DNA from: a virus
Virus record (IMG/VR): IMGVR_UViG_3300045136_000373
Coordinates: 1-51,689 of that record
Direction: 5' to 3' (one strand)
Length of the DNA: 51,689 bases
Shown: one piece after another, positions 8,076-15,668 of the stretch
Layout of the letters: every line of letters starts with the position of its first letter
Numbering within the stretch: position 1 is the stretch's first letter
Notes under the pieces: model-generated
The model's input: only the letters and a program-made list of their open reading frames with translations
What the model was told of the DNA's origin: nothing
The model's database searches: none
Translations under genes and position numbers: made by a program

Positions 8076-9428
8076 TCAAACATTTTTAACAAAAACTGGC
8101 TGATCATTGTGTAATGTATCGGCGTGATCTGAGTGAATATCTTCATGTGTATCTATATGTTGAATATCATTATGGGTATATTGCCCAGTATCTCCATGAT
8201 CATTATGATCAGAATGTGCAACATCAGAATACCAATCAAGATGATCCGTATGATTTGAATATGAATCACTGTGATCTATATGATCATAATGAATATTACA
8301 ACCATCAGTATGATCTGAGTGTGGTACATCATTATATATTGGCATATCGCAATGATCAGAATGATCTGAATGATAATTAACATCAGTATGTGTGGTGCAA
8401 CCATCAGTATGATCTGAGTGTGGTACATCATTATATATTGGCATATCGCAATGATCAGAATGATCTGAATGATAATTAACATCAGTATGTGTGGTGCAAC
8501 CATCAGTATGATCTACATATGGATTGTCCGAATGATCTGAATAGTCTGAATGCATATCACAATAATCTTCATGATAAGCACTTCCATCAATATGAATATA
8601 AGAATCATTATGCCAACCGGGATCTCCTACAAATGTTACATCAAAATGCATTAAACATTCATCTGCATGATCATTATGTGAATCTATATAATCATTATGA
8701 ATTGGCATATCGCAATGATCTTGATGAGAAATAATATCATTATAATCTGAATGTACAGTACAACCATCTGTATGATTTATTAGTTGAACATCATCATGAA
8801 TTGGCATATCGCAATGATCTTGATGGGAAATAATATCATTATAATCTGAATGTACAGTACAACCATCTGTATGATTTATTAGTTGAACATCATTATGAAT
8901 TGGCATATCGCAATGATCAGAATGCTGAGTTGTAGTATTATCGTAATGTGTATCAGAATGTGGATTTGATACATCTCCATGACTATCTTCATGAAGCATG
9001 TCACTATGCGGATTTGTATAATCAATATGTGGATAAATTCCATCACTGTGATCAGAATGAAGAACATCAGAATGAGAATCTGTATGTGTTGGCGCGTCGG
9101 TATGATCTTGATGAGCAGTATCTATATGATATTGAACTTTTTGATTGTTAGGAGTAATCCCTTTTAATGAAGTTCCTTCAACCCACAATGAACCAATACT
9201 ATTTGAATTTCCTACTCCAGTAGCATTTACTGTAAATGGAATTACTCTATGTACATTTGTTTCTGAAATATAATTCAAATATCCATCAGATGTCATCCAA
9301 ATACTACCGGAAGTTGCACTTGGAACTGAAGCGACAAAATTTCCTTGATAACGGTAAACCTCTGTTGAGGTCGGACAATAACAGAGAAATTCTCCTTCAA
9401 CCCAAATGCTTCCCGGTAGTGCTGGCAT
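8076..9428 (-). CDS. His-x-Asp repeat protein with virion-like N-terminus, probable modification substrate
   Basis: 450 residues in two parts. Residues 1-100 hold three copies of a beta motif starting GSIW or GSLW (near 6, 41 and 79), like a fibre or head-decoration domain. Residues about 101-444 are H-x-D triplets every 3-8 residues (HSD, HTD, HCD, HND), with about one residue in three being His or Asp. A 33-residue unit is repeated, each copy bearing HCD and DGC, so Cys is regular too. No signal peptide. It has its own late-type promoter and precedes the methyltransferase fusion, the unknown protein and the radical SAM enzyme. It could be a modified structural protein or a metal-binding protein. 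The reading frame is secure: the opposite-strand frames over this region are shorter and fragmentary. Confidence 0.9.
   Translation of the reverse strand: MPALPGSIWVEGEFLCYCPTSTEVYRYQGNFVASVPSATSGSIWMTSDGYLNYISETNVHRVIPFTVNATGVGNSNSIGSLWVEGTSLKGITPNNQKVQYHIDTAHQDHTDAPTHTDSHSDVLHSDHSDGIYPHIDYTNPHSDMLHEDSHGDVSNPHSDTHYDNTTTQHSDHCDMPIHNDVQLINHTDGCTVHSDYNDIISHQDHCDMPIHDDVQLINHTDGCTVHSDYNDIISHQDHCDMPIHNDYIDSHNDHADECLMHFDVTFVGDPGWHNDSYIHIDGSAYHEDYCDMHSDYSDHSDNPYVDHTDGCTTHTDVNYHSDHSDHCDMPIYNDVPHSDHTDGCTTHTDVNYHSDHSDHCDMPIYNDVPHSDHTDGCNIHYDHIDHSDSYSNHTDHLDWYSDVAHSDHNDHGDTGQYTHNDIQHIDTHEDIHSDHADTLHNDQPVFVKNV
8301..8498 (-). repeat. Two tandem 99-bp repeats in the H-x-D gene
   Basis: Copies at 8301-8399 and 8400-8498, essentially identical, with the first bases of a third copy beginning at 8499 before it diverges. 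Each encodes a 33-residue unit starting HCDMPIYNDVPHSDHTDGCT. The near-identity indicates recent duplication or ongoing homogenisation by recombination. Confidence 0.9.
8704..8901 (-). repeat. Second pair of 99-bp repeats in the H-x-D gene
   Basis: Copies start at 8704 and 8803, with a third partial copy at 8902. They encode the sister unit HCDMPIHNDVQLINHTDGCT plus 13 residues. The period is again exactly 99 bp, so both repeat blocks share one ancestral 33-residue module. Confidence 0.9.
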
Positions 9429-9440
9429 ATGCTATGTTCC

Positions 9441-9448
9441 TATTTATC
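9441..9448 (-). promoter_or_regulatory. T4-like late promoter, GATAAATA, for the H-x-D cassette
   Basis: On the minus strand GATAAATA lies 12 nt before the ATG of the H-x-D gene and overlaps the stop of the gene upstream. Seven of eight bases match the T4 late element. It implies that the H-x-D protein, and probably the three genes after it, are made late with virion proteins even though they follow the early replication block. An AGGA just after it may be the ribosome binding site. Confidence 0.6.
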
Positions 9449-9833
9449 ACTCCTCAAACACGATAAATGGTTCAAGCATTTTTAAATCAATAGCAGACAA
9501 TTTCATATGTTCTAATTCAGAAATTGTTATTTTTTCAAATTGATAAGTAATTTTTGTGGAAAGCAATTCATTCAATTCAGAAGAAAATTTGTCCATGTTT
9601 TCGGCTTTCACGCGCTCCAATTCTTTACCATCTTCAAAAACCCGTTCACCATATTTTCTAATTAGAGATAATCGCATTTGGTCAAAATAGTTTAGTTCTT
9701 TTTCAACAAAATCAAGAAGTTTCTTCAGACGTAATGCAAGTCTAATGTTGATTACGTCTGAAGAAAATACCTTCTTTAATACTTCAACTCTATCAAGTAA
9801 ATCTTTATAGGTCAATACCAATTCAACGGACAT
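9447..9833 (-). CDS. Small helical phage protein, DUF1617-like
   Basis: 128 residues from ATG at 9833, preceded by GGGAG 11 nt upstream; an upstream TTG is less likely. It overlaps regA by 11 nt. Mostly helical: LTYKDLLDRVEVLKKVF, then KKLLDFVEKELNYFDQMR, LIRKYGE and a C-terminal SAIDLKMLEPFI. This layout resembles small widespread phage proteins of the DUF1617 type, by recollection only. Function unknown. It is the last gene of the replication block before the late-promoter cassette. Confidence 0.7.
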   Translation of the reverse strand: MSVELVLTYKDLLDRVEVLKKVFSSDVINIRLALRLKKLLDFVEKELNYFDQMRLSLIRKYGERVFEDGKELERVKAENMDKFSSELNELLSTKITYQFEKITISELEHMKLSAIDLKMLEPFIVFEE

Positions 9834-10242
9834 TTTCGGCTTTTCTCCCAATTTTATATTTTGGTTCAAGAATCCAATCTTTTTCAGAATGCTTCAAAAC
9901 TACAAGATTGCTACGATTGAATGGTAGTTCTTCCTTGGTTTTTTCCGGATCAACCAGCTTGCAAAGACCCCATTCATCTAGTAGATTTGCAATCAAATTT
10001 CTACGTTTGATATCATATTCATCCAACGTAGTCTTGCGTCCATCCAAAGCAAAAAGTTCTTTAAAATGAACAATATAATACTTTCCTTTTTTATGAAGAA
10101 TATGACACGTTTGGAATAATTTTTTTTCCTTTTTTGAAGGAATTCCAATACGAGTCAATGTTTCTTTAATTTTTAAAAAATCTTCGTCAGAAAAAAGCTG
10201 AACTTCAACAAATGTCTTAATCAATTCATCTCTATTTACCAT
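9823..10242 (-). CDS. regA: RegA translational repressor
   Basis: 139 residues. Core matches T4 RegA closely: EDFLKIKETLTRIGIPSKKEK, CHILHKKGKYYIVHFKELFAL, DGRKT and W-L-EPKYKIG. Family knowledge: RegA binds initiation regions of phage early mRNAs and represses their translation, including its own. The N-terminus has about 15 extra residues compared with T4 (122 aa). GGAG lies 9 nt before the ATG. It follows gp62 directly, as in T4 (45-44-62-regA). Confidence 0.95.
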   Translation of the reverse strand: MVNRDELIKTFVEVQLFSDEDFLKIKETLTRIGIPSKKEKKLFQTCHILHKKGKYYIVHFKELFALDGRKTTLDEYDIKRRNLIANLLDEWGLCKLVDPEKTKEELPFNRSNLVVLKHSEKDWILEPKYKIGRKAENVR

Positions 10243-10243
10243 T

Positions 10244-10621
10244 TCATTTTTCTCCTGTTTTCAAAATATTTCGGATATTTTCTAATTCTGAAGCCGAAAG
10301 AATTTTTAAATATTCCCTAGCAATTCTTTTGCTAACTCCATAATATTTAGAAACCAAATCTACATCTTCATTGTTTTCAATTTTTAGCCAAGGAGAATAT
10401 CGCTTTCCCTTTCTGACTCCATTCACATAGTATTTATATTGAATTTTTTTGTCTAAATGCCAATTTTTGTTCATTTCGTTAGAAAGAAGAATTGTTTCGG
10501 GAAAATATGAAAAAATTTTATTTATCACATATGGAACGTAATCTGACGAATTGAAATCATCAATCAAGTCATCGTTTTTGAGATAATTGATAGATTGGAG
10601 AATTTCTTTCAGATTAGGCAT
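10244..10621 (-). CDS. 62: Clamp loader small subunit gp62
   Basis: 125 residues from the ATG at 10621, which overlaps the gp44 stop by 8 nt; a GTG 12 nt upstream is the alternative start. Contains KKIQYKYYVNGVRKGKRYSPW and YYGVSKRIAREYLKIL, typical of gp62 of T4-like phages. It is about two thirds of T4 gp62 length (187 aa). Family knowledge: gp62 joins four gp44 subunits to load the gp45 clamp. Overlap with gp44 suggests translational coupling, as in T4. Confidence 0.88.
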   Translation of the reverse strand: MPNLKEILQSINYLKNDDLIDDFNSSDYVPYVINKIFSYFPETILLSNEMNKNWHLDKKIQYKYYVNGVRKGKRYSPWLKIENNEDVDLVSKYYGVSKRIAREYLKILSASELENIRNILKTGEK

Positions 10622-11561
10622 TTTTGAACACACAATTGGCCATAATTTCAGTGATCATAGCCGATAAATGAATTTCTGGATCAGCAACAAACGGAAGCTG
10701 GTATTGATATTGAGCTAAAATCAAAATCAAAGCTGGACGCGAACTTGGTTCCAGATGATCCTCAAAATGGTCAAAAATTTGACGAATAATATCTTGAGGA
10801 TTGGAATTGAGATTCGCCACCACCCATTTCCGCATTTCTGAAAAATTCTTTTCTTTGACAATTTTCAATAATTCCCGAATATTGCTTTCAGAGAAATATG
10901 TTAAAATACCAACATCAATTTTTCCGTTGGTTTTTGCATATTTCTCCAATTCTGACAAACACTTACGAAAATCAGGATAATTTTTAGCAACAACCGATGC
11001 AACAACATTTTCATCATATTCAACTTTTTCTTCTTTGAGAATCGTCATTGCTCGTTTACCAAAAGCTAGCATGAGATCAATTTTTTCGGCTTTTGGAAAC
11101 GAAAATTCAAATACCGACAGACGGCTAAGCAGAGGTTCAATGATTTTTTGTTTATAATTTCCAGTCAGAATGAAGCGGCAATTTTTACTATATTCTTCCA
11201 TAAATGACCGCATTGCTGGCTGGAATGATTGTGGATTGAGATAATCTGCCTCATCAATAATCAGACACTTTAATGGATTTTTATTGAATGATACCGTTGT
11301 GGCAAAGTTTTTTACTTTGCCACGAAATGTATCAATGCCTGATTCATCACTACCATTGATGATCATGTAGTCCAGATCTAATTCATTACAAAGAGCTTTT
11401 GCTACTGTAGTTTTTCCTGTTCCCGGCCTCCCAATAAAAAGCATATTTGGGAAACTGCCTTCTTTCACATAATTCAAGAAGGCATTTTTTAGAGTTTTTG
11501 GAAGAATACATTCTTTAACTTTCTTTGGTCTATATTTCTCAACCCAAATATCACTCCTCAT
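10614..11561 (-). CDS. 44: Clamp loader ATPase large subunit gp44
   Basis: 315 residues, close to T4 gp44 (319). AAA+ motifs in order: WVEKYRPKK box II, Walker A GRPGTGKTT, Walker B CLIIDEADY, sensor 1 ILTGN and the SRL arginine-finger region. The start at 11561 is chosen because AAGGAG lies 6 nt upstream, inside the gp45 gene; a longer in-frame ATG at 11579 lacks this. Overlaps gp45 by 11 nt. Loads the sliding clamp on primer-template DNA using ATP. Confidence 0.95.
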   Translation of the reverse strand: MRSDIWVEKYRPKKVKECILPKTLKNAFLNYVKEGSFPNMLFIGRPGTGKTTVAKALCNELDLDYMIINGSDESGIDTFRGKVKNFATTVSFNKNPLKCLIIDEADYLNPQSFQPAMRSFMEEYSKNCRFILTGNYKQKIIEPLLSRLSVFEFSFPKAEKIDLMLAFGKRAMTILKEEKVEYDENVVASVVAKNYPDFRKCLSELEKYAKTNGKIDVGILTYFSESNIRELLKIVKEKNFSEMRKWVVANLNSNPQDIIRQIFDHFEDHLEPSSRPALILILAQYQYQLPFVADPEIHLSAMITEIMANCVFKNA

Positions 11562-12225
11562 TGAATTCTCCTTGAACATAATATTTCAATCCCAAAGAAT
11601 CATTATGAAATAAACCAATACCACGCGAATCAATATAGACTTCGTAAGACTCGCTAATAAACTTGAATTTCTCAATGTTGAAAACAAATTTGGAATTTGG
11701 TTTAATTTCTCCAGAAAAAACAACTGAGAGCGAATCAGATGTTTTATTGTTTTGATCCTTCACCGAAATTTTCACTTCTTCATCATTTTCTTCAATAATA
11801 ATGTTTTCACAACCTAAAATTGCTGCTGCTTTTTGTAGTCGGATTAATTCATTTTTTGGTAGCTGAAATGAAGCTGCAATGTCATTTAGAACAACACTTT
11901 TCTTTGGATAATTGATCAATTGTGGTGAACAATAGAAAAACTCAATCTGTTTATTTCCCCCAGTAATTACCAAACTTTTTTCAAAGAATTCAATGGAAGG
12001 ATTTTCTTCGGGAGAATCCAGAAGAAGATAAGCACTCAAAAATTTTTTCAAATCATATAACGCAAAATCAATAGGAAACTGAATCGGACTATTTGCTTCA
12101 GCAATAATAGTCTTATCATCAGAAATTGTTGAAATTACAGAAGAATTTGCTTTGATGTAAATGCTGTTGTTGATTGTAGAAAAATTAGAGAGAATTTTGA
12201 TACAATTTTGTGTTAATTGTGTCAT
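11551..12225 (-). CDS. 45: Sliding clamp gp45
   Basis: 224 residues, matching T4 gp45 in length (228) and order upstream of gp44-gp62-regA. N-terminal LTQNCIKILSNFSTINNSIY and DLKKFLSAYLLLD, then a C-terminal ESYEVYIDSRGIGLFHN, fit the gp45 fold. Family knowledge: the trimeric clamp tethers gp43 polymerase and in T4 also activates late transcription with gp33 and gp55. A sigma70-type promoter lies directly upstream (12247-12275), giving the clamp-loader-RegA unit its own early start. Confidence 0.93.
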   Translation of the reverse strand: MTQLTQNCIKILSNFSTINNSIYIKANSSVISTISDDKTIIAEANSPIQFPIDFALYDLKKFLSAYLLLDSPEENPSIEFFEKSLVITGGNKQIEFFYCSPQLINYPKKSVVLNDIAASFQLPKNELIRLQKAAAILGCENIIIEENDEEVKISVKDQNNKTSDSLSVVFSGEIKPNSKFVFNIEKFKFISESYEVYIDSRGIGLFHNDSLGLKYYVQGEFNEE

Positions 12226-12246
12226 ACATTATTTACCTCACTTACT

Positions 12247-12275
12247 ATGATATCACCGGGTGATTTCAACGTCAA
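12247..12275 (-). promoter_or_regulatory. Sigma70-type promoter before gp45
   Basis: Minus strand TTGACG-N17-TATCAT. The -35 lies inside the end of the DUF6433-like gene. After the -10 comes a short leader with a GAGGT ribosome site before the gp45 ATG at 12225, so unlike other promoters here this one has a normal leader. Confidence 0.7.
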
Positions 12276-12684
12276 GTATGTTATTGAAGTGCTTCTTAAT
12301 GAAATTCTTGTTCAGATTTTTGTAAGGATTATTCTTTTTGACCATATTAACAAGTAATTCTGCTTCTTTTTGAGAAACAGATTCCAAGAAATTTACAAAT
12401 TGTTTCTCCTTCTTTTCTAATGGAATATCAGTTGATTCCAAGAATAAGTACATTTTCTTGGAAATATTTTCGTAATTATTGTCTGATAATCCAAGTGTTG
12501 GAAATTTGTTTACATATTCAAATTGACCACGATGTTTGAAAAATTGAATATTTGGATTATGGAAAGATGCTAATGCAATTTGAACTGGCCGCTGGTTAAT
12601 GTATTTTTTCAAGAACTCAACACGTTCTTGTTCGTTCTCAATAAGATTTGCTTTTTCAAGAACTTCTACGGTAAAATATCTCAT
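12253..12684 (-). CDS. DUF6433-like phage protein
   Basis: 143 residues. The C-terminal half, FVNFLESVSQKEAELLVNMV followed by KN-YKNLNKNFIKKHF, resembles a family annotated DUF6433 in T4-like marine phages, from memory. The N-terminus has ALASFHNPNIQFF. Function unknown. Overlaps rnh by 4 nt (ATGA) and lies just before gp45, so it is part of the replication transcription unit. Confidence 0.75.
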   Translation of the reverse strand: MRYFTVEVLEKANLIENEQERVEFLKKYINQRPVQIALASFHNPNIQFFKHRGQFEYVNKFPTLGLSDNNYENISKKMYLFLESTDIPLEKKEKQFVNFLESVSQKEAELLVNMVKKNNPYKNLNKNFIKKHFNNILDVEITR

Positions 12685-13571
12685 TCAAAGTCTCCTATTT
12701 TCGTTAGTAATGTATTCAAGTTATGTTCTCTCAAGTATTTATATATTGAGATCAATCCCGGCTTTTCTCTTTTTCTTTCTTCAAAGAATTTTTGAAAAAT
12801 TTCATTATAGTATTTTTCTGGAAGTTCAGTCAAATCAATAAGTTTCTTATTTCGTCGGAAACCGTGCTGTTCATTTTCAAGCAAAGAAATATTTGGATAA
12901 GATGAAATTATTTCAGAAATGCGCTTCTTAGACACTCTCTTTTGCCGTTTACCGTTCACGACAAATGTATCATCATCTGATAAATAATTCGGTATCCCGT
13001 CTCCAATATCACCACTCAAAATTTTCTCTAACAAATAAATGGCTGGATTTTCAGCGGAAATGAAATTTTTTTGTGTAGGTGAATACTGCTGGACATTTTC
13101 AAATTGTTGTAATTGAACAAAATCTCTATCTCCCGAAACTATCAACACAGGTTCTATATTTTTTGTTGTTTCTGAAGTATATTTAGTCAAAACGAAAATA
13201 ACATCATCAGCTTCGCATTTATTAACTTCAATAAACAAAAACGCCAGATTTTCACGAATTTCGTCTTTAATTTTGTTTAAAGATTTAAAAATTTCATCCC
13301 AATCTAAATATGACAACTCACGTCGTTTCTTCCTGTTTTCTTTGTAAAAAGGAAAATAATCTTTCCTCCAATATCGTGAAGAATGTGAATCAACGGCGAA
13401 TACAATTTGATGGTTAAATCCAAGAAAAGATTTGAATTTTGTGTTATATAGCCGAATGCTGTTCAGAACCAGATGCCGCAAAAAATTTTCTTCAACATAC
13501 TCATTTTTTGTAATATTGATTTGCTGCATCAGGTTGCTAATCAATAATTGATTTAAGTCTATTAAAATCAT
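12681..13571 (-). CDS. rnh: RNase H (T4 Rnh-type 5'-3' nuclease)
   Basis: 296 residues (T4 Rnh 305). FEN-family acidic motifs: N-terminal MILIDLNQLL, IVFAVDSHSSRYWRKDYFP with KENRKKRR, then EVNKCEADDVIFVL and VSGDRDFVQLQ, and a C-terminal GDIGDGIPNYLSDDD. Family knowledge: removes RNA primers from lagging strands. A stable hairpin lies just upstream (13585-13615). Confidence 0.94.
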   Translation of the reverse strand: MILIDLNQLLISNLMQQINITKNEYVEENFLRHLVLNSIRLYNTKFKSFLGFNHQIVFAVDSHSSRYWRKDYFPFYKENRKKRRELSYLDWDEIFKSLNKIKDEIRENLAFLFIEVNKCEADDVIFVLTKYTSETTKNIEPVLIVSGDRDFVQLQQFENVQQYSPTQKNFISAENPAIYLLEKILSGDIGDGIPNYLSDDDTFVVNGKRQKRVSKKRISEIISSYPNISLLENEQHGFRRNKKLIDLTELPEKYYNEIFQKFFEERKREKPGLISIYKYLREHNLNTLLTKIGDFE

Positions 13572-13584
13572 AATCTTACAAGAA

Positions 13585-13615
13585 AAGGCGAGCGGTGACT
13601 GTCACCACTCGCCTT
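13585..13615 (-). terminator. Hairpin terminator between the early unit and rnh
   Basis: An 8-bp stem AAGGCGAG/CTCGCCTT (13585-13592 and 13608-13615) enclosing an inner GGTGA/TCACC stem. Read on the minus strand, the stem ends in CCTTTTCTT, a short T-rich tail. It would end transcripts from the genes at 13631-15646 before rnh. A weaker plus-strand reading is possible. Confidence 0.65.
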
Positions 13616-13630
13616 ATATTTAGGATAATA

Positions 13631-13894
13631 CTATGCTCCTGAATTTCGTCCCGCCCAATTTTCTGCCGTGAACGGCTTCAAAAATTCGGGAACAACATAC
13701 ACACCGTGAGACAATCTCGTTTGGTTTCCAATTCCCTTTGTCTTTGAGGTAAAGTATTGAAAACCAACAAGATTTTCATCACCAACTTCTTCAAGTTGGC
13801 CACGGTTGAACGTAACTGATGTTGGATTCTTTTCTGTTAGAACCCGAACAAAATTACGGACAGCTTCTTCTCTATCAATCATCTTACGACCCAT
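13631..13894 (-). CDS. Small unknown protein
   Basis: 87 residues from the ATG at 13894, which has AAGGAG 7 nt upstream; longer in-frame starts lack this. Basic N-terminus MGRKMIDREEAVRNFVRVL, then GQLEEVGDENLVGFQYFTSK and a C-terminal VVPEFLKPFTAENWAGRNSG. No recognised family. Lies directly downstream of a tiny Cys-rich gene and before a terminator hairpin, so it ends an early operon. Confidence 0.7.
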   Translation of the reverse strand: MGRKMIDREEAVRNFVRVLTEKNPTSVTFNRGQLEEVGDENLVGFQYFTSKTKGIGNQTRLSHGVYVVPEFLKPFTAENWAGRNSGA

Positions 13895-13905
13895 ATTTCT
13901 TCTCC

Positions 13906-14022
13906 TTAAAATGGTGTTTTGTATTTTCTCCCACATTCCAAACAAATGTAATACCCGTTAATAGGACGGGTAATACTTTTGTGGAAATGATAGCAAATAA
14001 ACTTCTTGATCCTGTTGATCAT
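13906..14022 (-). CDS. Tiny zinc-ribbon-like protein, leaderless
   Basis: A 38-residue frame. It has Cys10 with His12 and His14 nearby, then C-L-E-C-G at 27-31 followed by RKYK, the tail of a small zinc ribbon of a type common in phages. Upstream is TTGACA-N16-TATCAT with only 6 nt between the -10 and the ATG. No Shine-Dalgarno is visible, so the transcript probably starts at the ATG. It stops 11 nt before the next start and contains that gene's ribosome site just after its stop. Confidence 0.65.
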   Translation of the reverse strand: MINRIKKFICYHFHKSITRPINGYYICLECGRKYKTPF

Positions 14023-14028
14023 AATTCT

Positions 14029-14056
14029 ATGATAGATTATTCCAGAAAAATGTCAA
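14029..14056 (-). promoter_or_regulatory. Sigma70 promoter for leaderless zinc-ribbon gene
   Basis: Perfect -35 TTGACA (14051-14056), 16-nt spacer, -10 TATCAT (14029-14034), then AGAATT and ATG. The 6-nt gap from the -10 to the start codon is the same as in the cassettes at 17617, 19132 and 41571. Confidence 0.8.
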
Positions 14057-14072
14057 TTTTGTTTTTCATTTT

Positions 14073-14657
14073 TCAATTTTCTTCTCCCATCAATTTCAGA
14101 TACATTTTCTTTGTAATCTGAACATCTTCCATTGAATTGTGAGAATCTACAATTGGTGTAGGAATTCCCATAAATCGTGCAATCGTGATTTGCTTAAAAT
14201 TTTCAAATTTTGCGCGATGTTCCTTAAACATTTCCATCGCTAGAACCGACACATCAATTGGTGGCCACCAGAATAATTTTTGATATAAATTTCCGGCATT
14301 ATTCAGCCGGAAAAATTCACGCACAAATTTATCATCAAATCCCAAATAATTGTACCCAACAACAAAATATTTGTCACCTTTTAGCTGATATTTTGTAAGA
14401 TCGGAAATAAATTCCGAATACGCACGCTCTGGCTCTGGATTAGACATAATACTTTCGCGTAGTTCTTGCGGAGTGGTTTTAAACAATAAATGAATGTCAT
14501 TTGAAAATTTTTGCCCCGGAAATAGTTTCATTTTCAAAGTTTTACAGACAAGATCCTTCTTTTCTTCGGTATCGTAAATAATGTACGAAAGTTCAAAAAT
14601 TCCGTTTTCTTTATAATCCAAACCCGTTGTCTCTACATCAATGAAAACGTACCTCAT
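14073..14657 (-). CDS. DEDDh 3'-5' exonuclease
   Basis: 194 residues. Exo I FIDVETTGLDY at the N-terminus (D, E), Exo II VGYNYLGFDDKFV about residue 105, and Exo III HNSMEDVQITKK near 173-184 with His and Asp five apart, the DEDDh arrangement of DnaQ/DexA-type nucleases. Likely acts on ssDNA or RNA ends; T4 DexA is a functional parallel but is longer (227 aa). Overlaps the RNA ligase gene by 4 nt, so co-translated with it. Confidence 0.9.
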   Translation of the reverse strand: MRYVFIDVETTGLDYKENGIFELSYIIYDTEEKKDLVCKTLKMKLFPGQKFSNDIHLLFKTTPQELRESIMSNPEPERAYSEFISDLTKYQLKGDKYFVVGYNYLGFDDKFVREFFRLNNAGNLYQKLFWWPPIDVSVLAMEMFKEHRAKFENFKQITIARFMGIPTPIVDSHNSMEDVQITKKMYLKLMGEEN

Positions 14658-15646
14658 TTTTTCTCCTTTTTATTCAAAAATCTTTCACTGACGGCTTTTA
14701 ATACTAGCCGTCCTACTTCTTGTTTATACATCTCTTTTTCTGGCCGCACAACAATGCCTTCACGATGATGAGACGCCAGCATGGATTTTCCTGAAATTTG
14801 ATTTTTTACAAATTCTTCGGAGTGAGGACCTTCTGCGATGATGGGAACTACTCTTTCGGGATGCTTCCCATTTTCTGTCACAAGTTCAACAAATTCAACG
14901 AAATCAAGGAACCTTCCCTGTGCCGAATCAAAGACATCAAACGCCCTGAAGTCAATTACGCCTACATCTTTGTCATAAGACAATTTTTGCACTTTGTATC
15001 CAAAAATTTCGCCGTAGAGCACCATGTTTGGATGCGCCCGACAAAACTCTCCAATCCAAGGAATTTGACGAAATGCTTTCCAATAGATGCAATTAGGGTC
15101 ACTGTCTTGTCTGTAGTTATTCCGGCTTGCGGCATGAAACTTGCCCTCTTGGTATGTAAACCGCGAGTTAGTTCCATCAATTTTTTCAGTAATGAAAACT
15201 TTTGTTCCGTCTGGGATCAAACGTCCGTATTTGAGCCACGACTCCAGATCATAGGTTGGCCCCGAAACAGGCGGAGGAGACGCAAATAGGCCCCTTGTGG
15301 AGTACTCCAGTTCCTTTGGATGAACGTAACGCTTAACCCCAAGAAAATCAGTAACATCCGAACCAATTTCAAATGAATCGGGAACCGGAACCAGAAGTCC
15401 CTGTGATAGAACCCCACGAAGCTTGCATTCTTTAATATGCGTCTTTCCTTTCAAGAATGCAAAAAATTCATTGTCTGGAACCACATTGTCAGGCGGAATC
15501 CACGCCCCCTTAGACCGATCTTTCCAATCCTCTGTGCGCACAACAACGGTATAGAAATCAAACACCCGAACGACAGATAGAGAATCGGCGTTGGGGTGCG
15601 TTTCCAACTTAACAGGAACAACAAAAACCTTATTCAGATCGGACAT
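14654..15646 (-). CDS. RNA ligase, Rnl5/DraRnl-like with N-terminal OB domain
   Basis: 330 residues. Nucleotidyltransferase motif I is EKIDG (Lys155-Ile-Asp-Gly158); motif III LYGEIFG near 211; motif IV EGIVVRPE near 303; motif V LVLKAVS near 318. Before it, about residues 1-110, VKLETHPNADSLSVVRVF and WIPPDNVVP form an OB-like domain as in the DraRnl (Rnl5) family. It joins nicked or broken RNA ends via a ligase-adenylate. GAGGAG precedes the ATG. With RlaP (18226) and Thg1 (41606) it makes an RNA-repair set. More G+C than the replication genes. Confidence 0.9.
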   Translation of the reverse strand: MSDLNKVFVVPVKLETHPNADSLSVVRVFDFYTVVVRTEDWKDRSKGAWIPPDNVVPDNEFFAFLKGKTHIKECKLRGVLSQGLLVPVPDSFEIGSDVTDFLGVKRYVHPKELEYSTRGLFASPPPVSGPTYDLESWLKYGRLIPDGTKVFITEKIDGTNSRFTYQEGKFHAASRNNYRQDSDPNCIYWKAFRQIPWIGEFCRAHPNMVLYGEIFGYKVQKLSYDKDVGVIDFRAFDVFDSAQGRFLDFVEFVELVTENGKHPERVVPIIAEGPHSEEFVKNQISGKSMLASHHREGIVVRPEKEMYKQEVGRLVLKAVSERFLNKKEKK

Positions 15647-15668
15647 TGGTGTTTACTCCTCTAATTTT

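Noticed and set aside
8301-8901. Possible CRISPR array from regularly spaced repeats
   Set aside because: The 99-bp units are contiguous coding repeats with no unique spacers, and both pairs are in frame.
8114-9167. Several plus-strand frames opposite the H-x-D gene
   Set aside because: They mirror the repetitive minus-strand code, lack ribosome sites, are short and in different frames; the 450-codon minus frame with promoter and operon context is the real one.
14798-15289. Plus-strand 163-codon frame opposite the RNA ligase
   Set aside because: The ligase frame has all catalytic motifs; the opposite frame has no ribosome site or recognisable domain.
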